Positions 11,806-21,935 of a DNA stretch of 64,000 bases are shown piece after piece (within the stretch, counting starts at the first letter, position 1; the number at the start of each line of letters is the position of its first letter). This DNA comes from Deinandra increscens subsp. villosa (taxonomy: Eukaryota; Streptophyta; Magnoliopsida; Asterales; Asteraceae): the NCBI GenBank assembly GCA_039602395.1, contig JBCNJP010000017.1, positions 17,144,729 to 17,208,728 on the forward strand, in the 5' to 3' direction. The notes below the pieces were generated by a model that was given only the letters and a program-made list of their open reading frames with translations, did no database searches and was not told where the DNA came from. A program made the position numbers and the translations under genes.

Positions 11806-11945
11806 CGCCGAACCTCGTCCGAACTTCCTCCGATCTGCCTCCGAACTTAGTCCGAACTTAACAACGCCGAACTCTCTCCGAACCTGACCTTCGGACGAAC
11901 AAGTTCGGAGCGGTTATGCCGAACTTGTCCGAACCTCAAACAGGA
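11806..11945 (-). repeat. TCCGAACTT / AAGTTCGGA motif cluster in TR-GAG leader (copy 1)
   Basis: About a dozen CCGAAC or GTTCGG hexamers within 140 bp between the gag start and the 5' LTR region. They match the motif series inside the LTR itself (6975-7040). Copy 2 has a version about 118 bp longer; the deletion here lies between two AAG repeats. Confidence 0.7.
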
Positions 11946-12170
11946 CAGAATTCACTCGACGCCATTTTCTCGATTTTCAACGTTTTTGACTGGAATTTTC
12001 GATAGGAATTCAAGCAAACATGATAGAAACAACTCAGTAATGAATTTTGAATGAAAAGCACACTCGAAACAATCAAACGAACTAAAAAATGATTGACATT
12101 TTCATAAAAACGTGAATTTGAACTCAAAACTCCGAGAAACACTGATTTCCGACTAGTAGAGCAAACCTAA

Positions 12171-12183
12171 TGCTCTGATACCA
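12171..12183 (-). other. Primer binding site (initiator tRNA-Met), TR-GAG copy 1
   Basis: TGGTATCAGAGCA on the minus strand, two bases downstream of the LTR end. It matches the plant initiator-Met 3' end. Confidence 0.9.
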
Positions 12184-12185
12184 CT

Positions 12186-12519
12186 TGAAAGTGCGTGAGC
12201 GTATGGATCTTCTACTTAGTCGTAACGAAATCAATGAAATACGAAATGAAGCACAAAGACTAAATACAAATGAGCTTTGTATTAACCATAGAGACCATAG
12301 AGTACACAGAGAATATACGACGCGGAAGCTTAGACTATTATCACCACTGAGAACAATACATGAAACACATATTTATAGGGCTGAAATACGACCGGCCGAA
12401 CCTCAAGTTCGGCCACACGTTCGGCCATGTCCGAACTCCAGGTTCGGACCTCAGCATCCTTGTGTGGATCCGTCTTGTATTCGATACTTCACATGACGAT
12501 CAAAAACCATGTATCAACA
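12186..12519 (-). repeat. 5' LTR of TR-GAG (copy 1)
   Basis: 334 bp, partner of 6770-7114. TATA-like CTATAAATATG at 12368-12378 (minus) would drive the gag transcript. Followed by TSD AAATT at 12520-12524. Confidence 0.9.
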
Positions 12520-12524
12520 AAATT

Positions 12525-13094
12525 TGCACTAAAAGTCTTAGAATTATGTCACCTTTAATTCCGGGGGGAAAAATTAAACAATTAAAATTTCGTGATTTTC
12601 TTTACTATTGCACATTTGCAATAATAAGTATCAATTATATTACACATGTACAATTTAAAAATAAAACGTTATCCTTTTTTAATTATTTCCAGAATTAAAG
12701 ATAACAAAATTATAAGATTTATGGTGCAATTTTTTATCACAAATATTAACGTATGAAAATTTTATAAAGGTTTTAATATTATTGCACATGTGCAATAATA
12801 ATTTTTATTGCACATGTGCAATAATAAAAAAATATGATTTTTTATTAATTTTCTCAAGAATTAATGACGACGGAATTATAAGATTTATGGTGCAATTTTT
12901 ATAAAAAATTTTAACGTATGAAAAAGTTATAGAGGTTTTAATATTATTGCACATGTGCAATAATAATTTCGTTGATTTTTTTTTTAATTTTTCCAGAACT
13001 AAAGATAACTTAATTTAAGGATTTTGGTGCAATTTTTTTTAAAAATATTAACGTATGAAAAACTTATAGAGATTTTAATATTTGTTTTTGTGTT
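12525..13094 (+). repeat. AT-rich repeat with TTATTGCACATGTGCAATAA palindromes (copy 1)
   Basis: Imperfect tandem units of about 110-190 bp marked by 'agataac', 'ggtgcaatttt', 'aacgtatgaaaa' and 'taTAgAGgttttaatatt'. The 18-bp perfect palindrome TATTGCACATGTGCAATA occurs at about 12780, 12807 and 12949. A further unit in inverted orientation is split by the TR-GAG insertion (6703-6764 plus 12525-12600). No coding potential. Family unknown to me. Confidence 0.7.
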
Positions 13095-13098
13095 TTCG

Positions 13099-13099
<1 letters not shown>

Positions 13100-13154
<55 letters not shown>
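13100..13154. repeat. (TA)n microsatellite (copy 1)
   Basis: Uninterrupted TA dinucleotides. In copy 2 the matching site is expanded and holds two MITEs. Confidence 0.95.
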
Positions 13155-13156
<2 letters not shown>

Positions 13157-13515
13157 GTCGGTTCTCGTGTGAACACCCCTTAAAATTCGAACGTGCGAAT
13201 ACCCCTTAAAATCCATTTCTTTAACCTACAATGCAGATTTATTGCTGGGTATATATCAGAATTAGTGTTGGGTAGATGTATACATGTATTAAGACAGTTT
13301 CTTGATCCATTCTTTATTTTTTTTAGTATATAAATGTACAAGCACATTTTTTTTACCAAAACAAAACACAAATTATTTTGTTATGCTCTATTTGATATAA
13401 ATGTATAAATGTACCAACACCAATTATGATATTATACCAATACTATATTTGCATCGTAGGACCAAGAAATGGATTTTATACTTGTTAAAAGAATTTTCGA
13501 CAGCTATAGGGGGGT
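13155..13515. other. Non-coding stretch before the RT pseudogene (copy 1)
   Basis: Starts GGGTCGGTTCTCGTGTGAAC right after the TA repeat, a junction typical of elements inserted in (TA)n, and is identical in position in copy 2. I see no gene; the short frames are AT-rich noise. Confidence 0.5.
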
Positions 13516-15883
13516 ATGTGGGTCAGCAGTGCGTTGGTGCCGACAAAGATACCTCTGCTAGCACAAACATCAAGCAGTGCCTTCGAAAGATTACGGACGA
13601 CCACTTTATAGCGACGGTGAAAGTGTTATGTCCATCGGGTGTTGCGCCTTATAATGGGGATACCACGCTCCCTTTAGAGGCCAAGCATCCCCATATGTCA
13701 CCTCCATTCTTGCTGACCATTTCTTATTATGAGCCTCCCCTGGTGGCGAACATTGATTGTGTTCTGGTGGCGAACACATTCCCGGTGCTCTATACAGGGA
13801 GGGCTCTGCCATTGCCAATGATCTTCTAGAGGCCATTACTTCGGTGGTTAATTTGTGGCTAGGGGGAGATGCCTGACATGTTTGGCAAAGTTTGTTGCCT
13901 CTGCTCCTCTTACGCCGCTGTTAAAGACTGATAATAGGATTCGCCCAATTGCGGTCACCACTATATGGAGACGTTTGGTTTCCAAGGTTGCTATGAAAGA
14001 GGTTGGTAAAGCTATGGCGCAGTACCTCTATGATTTTCAGTTTGGGGTAGGTGTGTTGGGAAGGGCGGAGGAATCGCATTTTGGGGGATCACCATGGTGA
14101 TGGGTCTCTGGCCATGCTTACCGTAGTTTTTTTAACGCTTTTAACTTGGTTAACAGATCATCCTTGCTTCACGAGTTTAGGCTGAGGTGCCCTTCTATTT
14201 CGTCTTGGGTTGAATTCTTATATGGGCAACATGCCAGACTATATCTCGGGGATGATCATATCTGGTCCACTACGGGAGTTCAACAAGGTGGTCCGCTGGG
14301 CCCCCTCCTCTTCTCTTTCGTTTTGCACCCCCTTGTTCATCAGATCAGAGACAATTGCAAACTTCTCCTTCATGCCTGGTATGTCGATGACGGGACAATT
14401 ATTGGGGATTGTGGGGAGGTTGCCAAAGTGTTGGACATCATTAGGGACATGGGTCCTTCTTTGGGGATTGAACTCAATATTAGAAAGAATGAGTTCTTTT
14501 GGCCTTCTTGCGACGGTAGGGAGTCTCGTGCGGGCTTTTCCTAGAGGCCATTGGTAGACCTCCCTTGGGAGTGAAACTCTTGGGGGGAGCTGTTAGCAGA
14601 AATGTAGACTTTATCCAAGGTTTGGCTAGGAAAAAGCTTCCAATGTTGTTGATCTGATCCATCTCCTCCCCAAGTCGAGGGACCCGCAGAGCGAACTTCT
14701 CCTGCTGCGCTCATGTATGGGTATAGCCAAGCTCTTCTTTGGTTTAAGGACATGTCCCCCTTTACACATGATGGAGGCCGTCTCTTTTTTTGATAAAGAA
14801 CTGCGCACAGCAATCGAGAATATGGTGGTTTGCGGAGGTCCCTTCTTTAGGGATCCCTAATGGTGACTTGCGACATTACCTATCATGTGTGGGGTTCTTG
14901 GATTATATTCAGTTTTTGAGGCTTCCTCGTATGCCTTTGTGGCATCAAGGGCGCAATCTTGGGTGCTTCAAGATCATATCTTGAGGAGAAGTGGATTTGT
15001 GGCATTGACTCTGATTGTGAGTGCGCGTTGGACCGTCTTCATGATGTTACTCCAGGCTTTGACTTCAGCGGTTTCACTAACAAGGACACCCCCCTAAAGC
15101 CCAACATGTTTTGGCGAGTGCCATTTTTGGTAAAATTGTGCATGAGATAGAAGCGCAATTTAACATCATCGCCAGACAAAAAGCCCTTTTTCGGATGTCT
15201 ACGAGTGCCACATGCCCAAGATTTCCTCTAGGTTATCCCTATTGACGGGTTGGACCAGCACATGTCACCGGTGGAATACCATACTATTTTCAAATACCGC
15301 TTTATCATTCCTATTTTCCCGGCAGATGAGAAATGCCCTGTTTGCCGCAAGGCGTGCTTGGATTTGTTTAGGGAGCATGCCTTCCATTGCAGAGAGTTCC
15401 CCGGGTTTAAATATCGACACGACTTGGTTAGGGATGTGCTCTTCGGCATATTCAAGCGTGCAGGGATTTCAGCTAAGAAAGAAGCTCCGGTCAACTTCCT
15501 GACGGACCCGTCTGATGGGCGGTCAACTCTTAGACCGGTCGAAATCTTGGTATTTGGATGGATGGGGGGGGGGGGGGGACACACATGCTTGGATCTAATT
15601 GGGGTCTCCCCTCTTGTGGGCTTGGGAGTTGGTGAGTTCAAGGTGGGTCGGGCGCCTCTAAAGTTGTTGCGGGGAAAGTGAACAAGCACGAGAAAGCGTG
15701 CCTTTTAATCAACATGTGTTTGTTCCTTTTGCTTTTGACACCTTTGGGTTCCTTGCCCCTGAGACAGTTGAAACTCTGAGTAGAGTCCAACGGGTCATGC
15801 ATGGTAATGTTATGACCCATGGTTCTATGAATGTTCTTTTCACACGGCTTAGTTTTGCTATTCAGAAAGGTTTGACGGCGTAG
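13516..15883 (+). pseudogene. Non-LTR-type reverse transcriptase gene, heavily frameshifted (copy 1)
   Basis: Degenerate gene of a plant family of reverse-transcriptase-domain proteins. Segments in order across at least six frame breaks: N-terminal part (NIKQCLRKITDDHF, frame 3, to 13829); RT palm/finger (IRPIAVTTIWRRLVSKVAMK, 13930); GVQQGGPLGPLLF (about 14280); catalytic WYVDDG (14377-14394); GVKLLGGAVSRNVDF (about 14570); thumb-like region; a C-terminal zinc-finger-like CPVCRKAC...EHAFHC (about 15335-15395); then a region with RP (15535) and a D followed by LIGVSPLVGLG, resembling the restriction-like endonuclease part of early-branching non-LTR elements (this last point is inference). A poly-G run near 15565 adds a length mutation. 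Conserved GDPLGP is GGPLGP here. Not functional. Confidence 0.8.
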
Positions 15884-16739
15884 CTTGTTGTCCGCCTCCC
15901 TTGCATGTCGGAACGATTTCTATTTTGGATCCTCATTCTCATGATTGGAAATAAAAATTTAAAAGTACCTCTAAAGAATGACTAAAGTAATTTTACATTA
16001 AATTTTTTATATTCTTACTACCACACCCTCATGTTGCATATATGCAACAACCTCATGTTGCATATATGCAACAATCTCATGTTGCATATATACAACCCCA
16101 CCCCCCACTCCCCACCCGCATGTTGCATATATGCTACACCCATGTTCCATATATTAAATGAATGTTATTTGGGTAAATTTGATGCACTTTTTTAAAATTT
16201 TCATGTCTACCCAATTAATGGCCACTTAACGACTTAAAAAAAACTTATAAAAAACTTTTTCTATTTTGTGGTCCGTCCGACTATGTCAATATAGTATGTT
16301 GCATATATGCAACATAGTATGTTGCACACGTTGCATATATGCAACATATGAAACGTACCATTTTCTATATATGCAACATACTATGTTGTATATATGCAAC
16401 ATAGTCGGACAGACAAGATGTAAAAAATGAACGTTTTTTTTAAAGTATCATGTCGATACACATGAAATTAAAAAAAAATGTCAAATTATCCAATTAGTTT
16501 TCTAAGCTTTTATAAGTTTTCAAAATAAAAAGAATTTTTAGATTTTTATAATAAGAAGGTTTTTTACTTAAAGATTACTCTAAGATGAAAATATATAATA
16601 ATAATATATAATAAGGGTAATAAAAGAACAGATTCTTTATAAAATATCTTATTCATATTTCCATATGAACTTACAAATCATAACAAACTAATAATAATGA
16701 AAACGAGACATGATTGGGCTCAAAAGTAAACGCCAAAGA
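15884..16739. repeat. GTTGCATATATGCAAC palindromes and a foldback element (copy 1)
   Basis: No gene. Palindrome copies at 16033-16048, 16057-16072 and diverged ones near 16082 and 16108. Positions 16271-16415 form an imperfect inverted repeat, starting GTCCGTCCGACTATG and ending CATAGTCGGACAGAC, with more palindromes between: a small foldback/MITE-like unit. Confidence 0.6.
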
Positions 16740-17440
16740 CACATGATACATGTGTTAAGTTATTTTAGGAAAAACAAAATTTACTTTCAGAAATAATTTT
16801 TTATTGCTATTGTTTTCTACTTCTTGTTTACTTCCGCTTGTTACAAGAAATTACATATGAAATAAATTAAAATTAACACTACTTAGTTTTAAACAAAATA
16901 TAACAAAATGAAAGGAAACTAAATTAAAATATATATAGAAACTTAAGTTCAGTGGTATAATTTATGTTACTAAGCTAACATGCCAAAAAAATTAAGAAAT
17001 ATCAAAAAATAAAGTTAAAACAAAAAGAAAGCATGAACGAGATACTAAATTAAATATAGGTAAGTTTTACACATGATACATGTGTTAAGTTACTTTCCGA
17101 AAAAAAGGTTACTTTCGAAAATAATTTTATATTGCTATTGTTTTCTACTCGTTGTTTATTTCCGTGTGTCACGTGAAATTACATATGAAATAAATTAAAA
17201 TCAACACTAAATGGTTTTTAAATAAAATATAATAAAATAAAAGGAAAATCAGCACTACATGGTTTTTAAACAAAATATAATATAATAAAATAAAATAAAA
17301 TTTAACTAATATATATAGAAACTTAGGTTCACTGGTATAAACAATGCTACTTAGCCAACATGCTAAAAAAAACTAAAAAATCCCAGAAAATAAATTTAAA
17401 GAAAAAAGAAAGAAAGCAGGAATGGGATATGGAATTCGAA
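16740..17440. repeat. Direct tandem repeat, period about 330 bp (copy 1)
   Basis: Two units beginning CACATGATACATGTGTTAAG at 16740 and 17070, with the same internal order ('ttgctattgttttctact', 'ttacatatgaaataaatt', 'atatatagaaactta') and marked divergence. The start itself is palindromic (ACACATGATACATGTGT). No coding potential. Confidence 0.75.
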
Positions 17441-17481
17441 CGTGGGTAACATCGCTAGAAAGTGTAAACATTAGAGCTAGT

Positions 17482-18220
17482 TGTCACAGAGTTTTTTTTC
17501 TTGACTCACGTGTGAAACTTAGACTTGATCTAAGTTTAGCCTTAACCAAACTAGTAACGATTTAAAGGGACTATAGTACTATACTGGAAGTTGTAAGTTT
17601 TCGTTACAAAGATTACTTGGTATTGCTAGGAAAAGAAGATTACAAGAGTGTTTTACAAGTTTGTGTACAAGGCTTGTAAGAGTTGTTTGAGTGGTTTTCA
17701 AACGATTACCCTCCACCTATTTATAGTTGTGCTAGTAGGGGTGTTCGCGGTCTGGTTTTTACGATTTTTGGGTCAAACCGTAAACCAAACCGTTAGTTAT
17801 GGTTTTTAATAATCAAAAACCTAAACCGAACCGTTAAAAATTAAAAACGAACCAAACCGAACCGTTACTTCCGGTTTGGTTTCGGTTTGGTTTCACGGTT
17901 TAGGATATTTAAGCTTTCAATATAAGTTTAGATATAAAATTTATATTAAAAGAAAATTCGAAATCAACTTTATCAAATGTGGGAATGAGAATATGAGCTA
18001 GTCTACTATACTTGTCATCTCTAATTTGTTAATACAAAATCCACCTCTGAATAGAACATGTAACCTCCAAAACATGATGCGAATACTAAAGTTCATAATA
18101 TAAACAATGGTATACTAGATTTTCAGGATAAACATGTCTAAAATTCTAGACATTTTGTTATTAAACGCTGAACCCAAAATCTCATTACAAAAAACAAGTC
18201 AATGTAATTTATATATATCT

Positions 18221-18256
<36 letters not shown>

Positions 18257-18695
18257 TATTATTTATTATATGTACATGGTCCGGTCCGGTTTTTTACGAC
18301 CGGTTTTTCATATAAACCGTAAACCAAACCGTTCACAACGGTTTAAAATTTTTGAAACCGACCGACCGTTTGTTAAGATAAAAAACCGACCGCGAAACCA
18401 GATCGATGACCGGTTTGGATGGTTTCGCGGTTTAAAACCGAACCATGAACACCCCTATGTGCTAGTACTAATCTTGATTATTTTAGATCCTTCCATAATC
18501 TATAGATTTCTATGTAAAGTATCTAGATAACTATAAAGTGTAATCTAGAACATTTCATAAAAATATCCATGGAAGTATGGTGCATGAAGTATCTAGCTCA
18601 TTCTAAAACTTTCCAATGACAACGATGTCCCAAGAACGCGCTAGAAAGTTTCAGACATTTGGAGTAGTGATTTTAAATTTAGGTGGGGCGTGACA
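17482..18695 (-). repeat. Gypsy-type 3' LTR, minus strand, split by a hAT element (copy 1)
   Basis: TGTCACAGAG at the left edge and GGGCGTGACA at the right give TGTCACGCCCC...CTGTGACA on the minus strand. Adjacent to the right is TTAGGTGGTGGGAAA (minus), a decayed polypurine tract; copy 2 keeps TTAGGTGGGGGAGAA. About 484 bp without the insertion. Sequence right of it (18711-18960) is internal element remnant that I cannot assign. The related piece at 22386-22557 is a second LTR of the family. Confidence 0.65.
17736..18457. mobile_element. Non-autonomous hAT-type element, present only in copy 1
   Basis: 722 bp with terminal inverted repeats TAGGGGTGTTC / GAACACCCCTA, flanked by the 8-bp TSD TGTGCTAG (17728-17735, 18458-18465). 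Copy 2 has the empty site with one TGTGCTAG at 45371-45378. Sub-terminal regions are packed with AAACCG/CGGTTT motifs in both orientations, as expected of transposase-binding repeats. No transposase ORF. Contains (TA)n at 18224-18251. Confidence 0.9.
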
Positions 18696-19227
18696 TTTCC
18701 CACCACCTAAATTCACGACATCCTCGTCGTGCTTCTTGTGTCGTCAACAAAATCTACTTCCAACGTATCCAGGCATTAGCAAGTATCACCGCTTTAATTT
18801 TCTCCCAAAGCATGCAATTGTTGGAGACACATATCGACTTGAGTCCCAATTCCAAAAATAGCTGTCTCCATATCAACAAACCATTTTCCAAGGTTTTGTC
18901 CTTGGACATTTCTTGTTCTTTATTTAATTCTTTTCAAGATTAACAGCAATCATGTTTCTCTTCGATAGCTACAATGTTGCTTGCTTCCAGGGGGACAGAT
19001 CTACTTGAAGGTGAGAGGGTGGGAAGGCCCCCACTCAATATATACCTACAAGTGTAAATTTTGTGAAAAATTAAATGAAAAAAGATCAGGCCCCTATGCC
19101 TTTTATTAGCAGGCCCCTGAAAGGACCCGAATTATTTCATGGCAACCGCGAAGGTGATAAATATGGCGGTGTGTTAAGCTCTTCTGGTTCTGCTTTAGGT
19201 TGAAAGAAAACGATGATGAACAGTGGG
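18696..19227. other. Gypsy internal remnant and unassigned sequence (copy 1)
   Basis: From the decayed polypurine tract to the MULE at 19237. A short minus-strand frame (about 50 codons starting MSKDKTLENG near 18914) is not recognisable as a known domain. No other feature seen. Confidence 0.4.
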
Positions 19228-19236
19228 TTATTTAAA

Positions 19237-20381
19237 AGAGTAAATTATATAGAAGGTCCTTTATGTTTTATCTGGATTTCAGCTTAGGTCCTTTAAGTAA
19301 TGTTATTACACGCGGCATCCTTTATGTTTTAAACATGTTTCATAGGAGGTCCTTTATCACTAACAGAGTTAAAAACGACCGTCAAATCATGGGTAGTTTA
19401 GTCATTTAATTAAATTCTTTTAATGAAAACATTAAAAATAGAAAATTCCCTACCTTATCGACGTTACCTTATCACTTCCTTCTTCTTCTAGGGCATAACA
19501 TTGTATTCTATCAAATTGTGTATCATCATAATCACTCCCAGAAGAACTTCTGAGCCTGAATCACTTGAAGAAGTCAAATAGTGCTAGAGAGAGAAAGTAA
19601 CCGAGACGAGTGAGAGGAGGGGCCAAGGGGCACCGGTGATTCAAGCAACGTCCGGCCGGTCTCCGACCTTGCCGGCGGCGGTGTAGACCGGTGGGTCTAA
19701 CGACCTTTCTTCCTGCTTCAGTTGACTCCGCGACGGCTAGGGCTTGGTGGCGATTCACGACCCCAGTCGTATCTTCGGCAACTCAAGTCGCGTTTCCTGC
19801 ACAATGGTGATACTATAGAGCTCTGGCGACCCCGTTCACCGTTTCTTTCGTCATCTGGTACAGATCAAAGACCGGTTGAGTTATAAAACCGGCCACCATC
19901 TATTCGTGATTTCGACGAAACCAACCTCGCAGCCGAGATTTCCGGTAAGGGGTATTATGTTGTTTGAGTACCGGTAACTCTTTAAGGGTCTTGCTTGTTT
20001 ATGAAGTGATGGGGAGTTTGGATGATCTCTCGAGGATAATGATGAACCAAGAAGGGGCTAGATTTTTTTTCAGTGCTCAGATGATGGTTTTGGAAGTGGT
20101 TTATGGTAGCTGCTACTTTCATTTGTCATTTCTATGGACTGTAACAGCTTCACGGTGGAAAGCTGCTCTTGCAATTTTTTTAATTTAATTTTTTTATTAA
20201 AAGATTTTATAAAATGACTAAACTGCCCTTGACTTAACGATGGTTTTTAACCCCGTTAGTAATAAAGAACTTTCTATAAAACATGTTTAAAACATAAAGG
20301 ATTTCGGATGTAACAACCTTACTTAAATGACTTAATCTGAAATCTGGGTAAAACATAAAGTACCATCTATATAATTTACTA
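19237..20381. mobile_element. Long-TIR MULE-like element 1 with GC-rich insert (copy 1)
   Basis: 1145 bp. Its first and last roughly 180 bp are inverted repeats (left AGTAAATTATATAGAAGG, right complementary ...CCATCTATATAATTTACT), sharing landmarks 'tcctttatgttttaaacatg' and 'cgtcaaatca/cttaacgatgg'. The 9-bp TSD TTATTTAAA is exact in copy 2, and 8/9 here (19228-19236 against 20382-20390). Nine-bp TSDs and long TIRs fit Mutator-like elements. The interior 19560-19960 is GC-richer than its surroundings (CCGGCC, GCCGGCGGCGGTG) and looks like captured host DNA (Pack-MULE style), but I cannot name the source gene. Confidence 0.75.
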
Positions 20382-20543
20382 TATTTAAAAAGCTAAGATG
20401 ATAGAATGATTGTTGTTTGACTTTATAGCTCTTATTTTTGTAGATACCTAGGATCCCTATGATAATGACAATTCTTATTTATTAAAAAAAATTCTTTAAT
20501 TTTTATTTAATGAACTACATATTTAGTTTAGATAAGATAGAAG

Positions 20544-20690
20544 GGCTAATCCTTTGTTCTAGTGGTTACAGGGGGGGGGGGGTGGTAAGACTATCTTATC
20601 TGGAGGTTATGAGTTCAATTTCTAACAATGATGTTTTAGATATAATTTAGGAGTAGATTAGAGAGTGTGTATGTTAACCATTAAAAAAAC
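20544..20690 (+). mobile_element. tRNA-derived SINE with poly-G insertion (copy 1)
   Basis: 147 bp flanked by a perfect 14-bp TSD AGATAAGATAGAAG (20530-20543, 20691-20704). A-box-like TTCTAGTGGTTA (20557-20568) and B-box-like GAGTTCAATTTC (20611-20622). Ends in an A-rich tail (TTAAAAAAAC). A G run of about 12 lies between the boxes and is longer in copy 2. A second, partial tail copy follows near 20770-20810 as part of a short tandem duplication. Confidence 0.75.
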
Positions 20691-20850
20691 AGATAAGATA
20701 GAAGAGTGCTAGCAGTTTACTGTAGTTTACATTTCATGTTATTCAATAGTTTACTTGTTACTATTATGATAGATTAGAGGATGCGTGTGTTAGCCGTTAA
20801 AAAAAAAGATAAGATAGGAGAGTGCTAGCAGTTTATTGTAGTTTACATTT

Positions 20851-21926
20851 GGGTTATTGGATTTAAATAATTCTAACTATCAGTAATTGGTCGATAAGAA
20901 TCCCAACTCAATAAATGTTTTCTAACGAGCCAAACTTTCACCCTATTTTCTTCTAGCAGTCCCAAACTAACAGAATGTTAACACCGTTAATTTTTGATGA
21001 CGTGGCAAAATAAGGGGCATTTGTGAATATTAATAAAAGATGAGGGTCTATATAAGAAAATTTAATAAAAACCCTTAAAAAATCTCACCCACGTTTTTTT
21101 CTCCCCGTTTCTGCGGGGAGCAATTCCGGTTTCTTTGTGGTGTCGCGAGCAATTCCGATTTCTTTCTCCCCGTTTCTGTCGGCAAGCAATTCCAGCGGCG
21201 ACTCGTCCACGACACCACAAAAGTCCCACCCACGAGGTTGCGAACTCCGGCTAGCAACTCGTCCCTTTCTTTTTGATGCGGAATCTAGTCTCTTTCTTGT
21301 CCCTGTTTCTTCCGGCGAACAACTACGGCGATGACGACTAGGGTTCCGCCTAGCGGCGGCGCTACTACCCTCCTATTTTCCGATGACGGGTAGTGCCAGA
21401 GCGGTGGTGGTGGCGGATGTGTGACGACGACAGTTTTTGTGTGTGTGTGTGGGGGGGGGGGGGGTTGTTGGTGGTGGTGCTGGAGCGGTGGTGGTGGTGG
21501 ATGTGTGGAGGCGATAATTTTTTGGGGGTTTGTTGGTGGTGATGTCGGGGTTGTGGTGGTAGCGCCAAAGCGGTGGTGGTGATGTAGGAGTTGTGGTGGT
21601 GTAGAAGACGATGGGCTGTGTGAGGGGGGAGGGGGGTTCTAATACTGTATTTCTGTGTGTATATTATATATATAATAATAATAATTTAGTAATTATAATT
21701 ATAATAACATAATATGTATTACATGATCACATCATCGGAAAAAATGCCACATGGACCGCCACCTAGACATGCCACATCATCAAAAGTTAACGGTGTTAAC
21801 ATTCTGTTAGTTTGGGACTGCCAAAAGAAAATAGAGTGAAAGTTTGGCTCGTTAGAATATATTTCCGGAGTTAGGATTATTATCAACCAATTACTAATAG
21901 TCGCGATTATTTAAATCCAATAACCC
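20851..21926. mobile_element. Long-TIR MULE-like element 2 with GGT-rich interior (copy 1)
   Basis: 1076 bp, starting GGGTTATTGGATTTAAATAA with the inverted counterpart ending CCAATAACCC. Inverted arms of about 165 bp include 'ctaacagaatgttaacaccg' and its complement. TSD TTTACATTT left (20842-20850) against TTCACATTT right (21927-21935); exact in copy 2. The interior holds CCCCGTTTCTGC and CACGACACCACAAA motifs in both orientations and a GGTGGT minisatellite (21390-21600). No transposase; probably carries captured host DNA of unknown origin. Confidence 0.75.
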
Positions 21927-21935
21927 TTCACATTT

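Larger units (their letters stand above)
6770..12519 (-). mobile_element. TR-GAG-type non-autonomous copia element (copy 1), complete with TSD
   Basis: Structurally complete minus-strand element of 5.75 kb. LTRs are 6770-7114 and 12186-12519, the TSD is AAATT (6765-6769 and 12520-12524), the polypurine tract is next to the left LTR and a Met primer site next to the right LTR. The only long frame is gag (8803-11781). No protease DTG/DSG, integrase, RT or RNase H is visible in the remaining internal 7115-8800, so it must borrow pol in trans. Such gag-only elements are known in plants as TR-GAG. It inserted inside an inverted unit of the AT-rich repeat (6703-6764 plus 12525 on). Confidence 0.85.

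Noticed and set aside
12760..12980. Regularly spaced palindromes resembling a CRISPR array
   Set aside because: Units are palindromic, spacers are low complexity and similar to one another, and the context is plant nuclear repeat DNA.
13024..13209. Frames encoding IYIYIY-type peptides here and at 40235-40694
   Set aside because: Translation of (TA)n microsatellite.
15228..15689. 153-codon minus-strand frame
   Set aside because: Shadow of the RT pseudogene C-terminal segment on the plus strand.
19561..19758. Arg-rich minus-strand frame in MULE 1
   Set aside because: GC-rich captured DNA; no recognisable domain and not supported by copy-specific constraint.
21365..21568. His/Pro-rich frames here and at 48294-48494, and Gly/Val-rich ones on the other strand
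   Set aside because: Translation of the GGT minisatellite inside MULE-like element 2.
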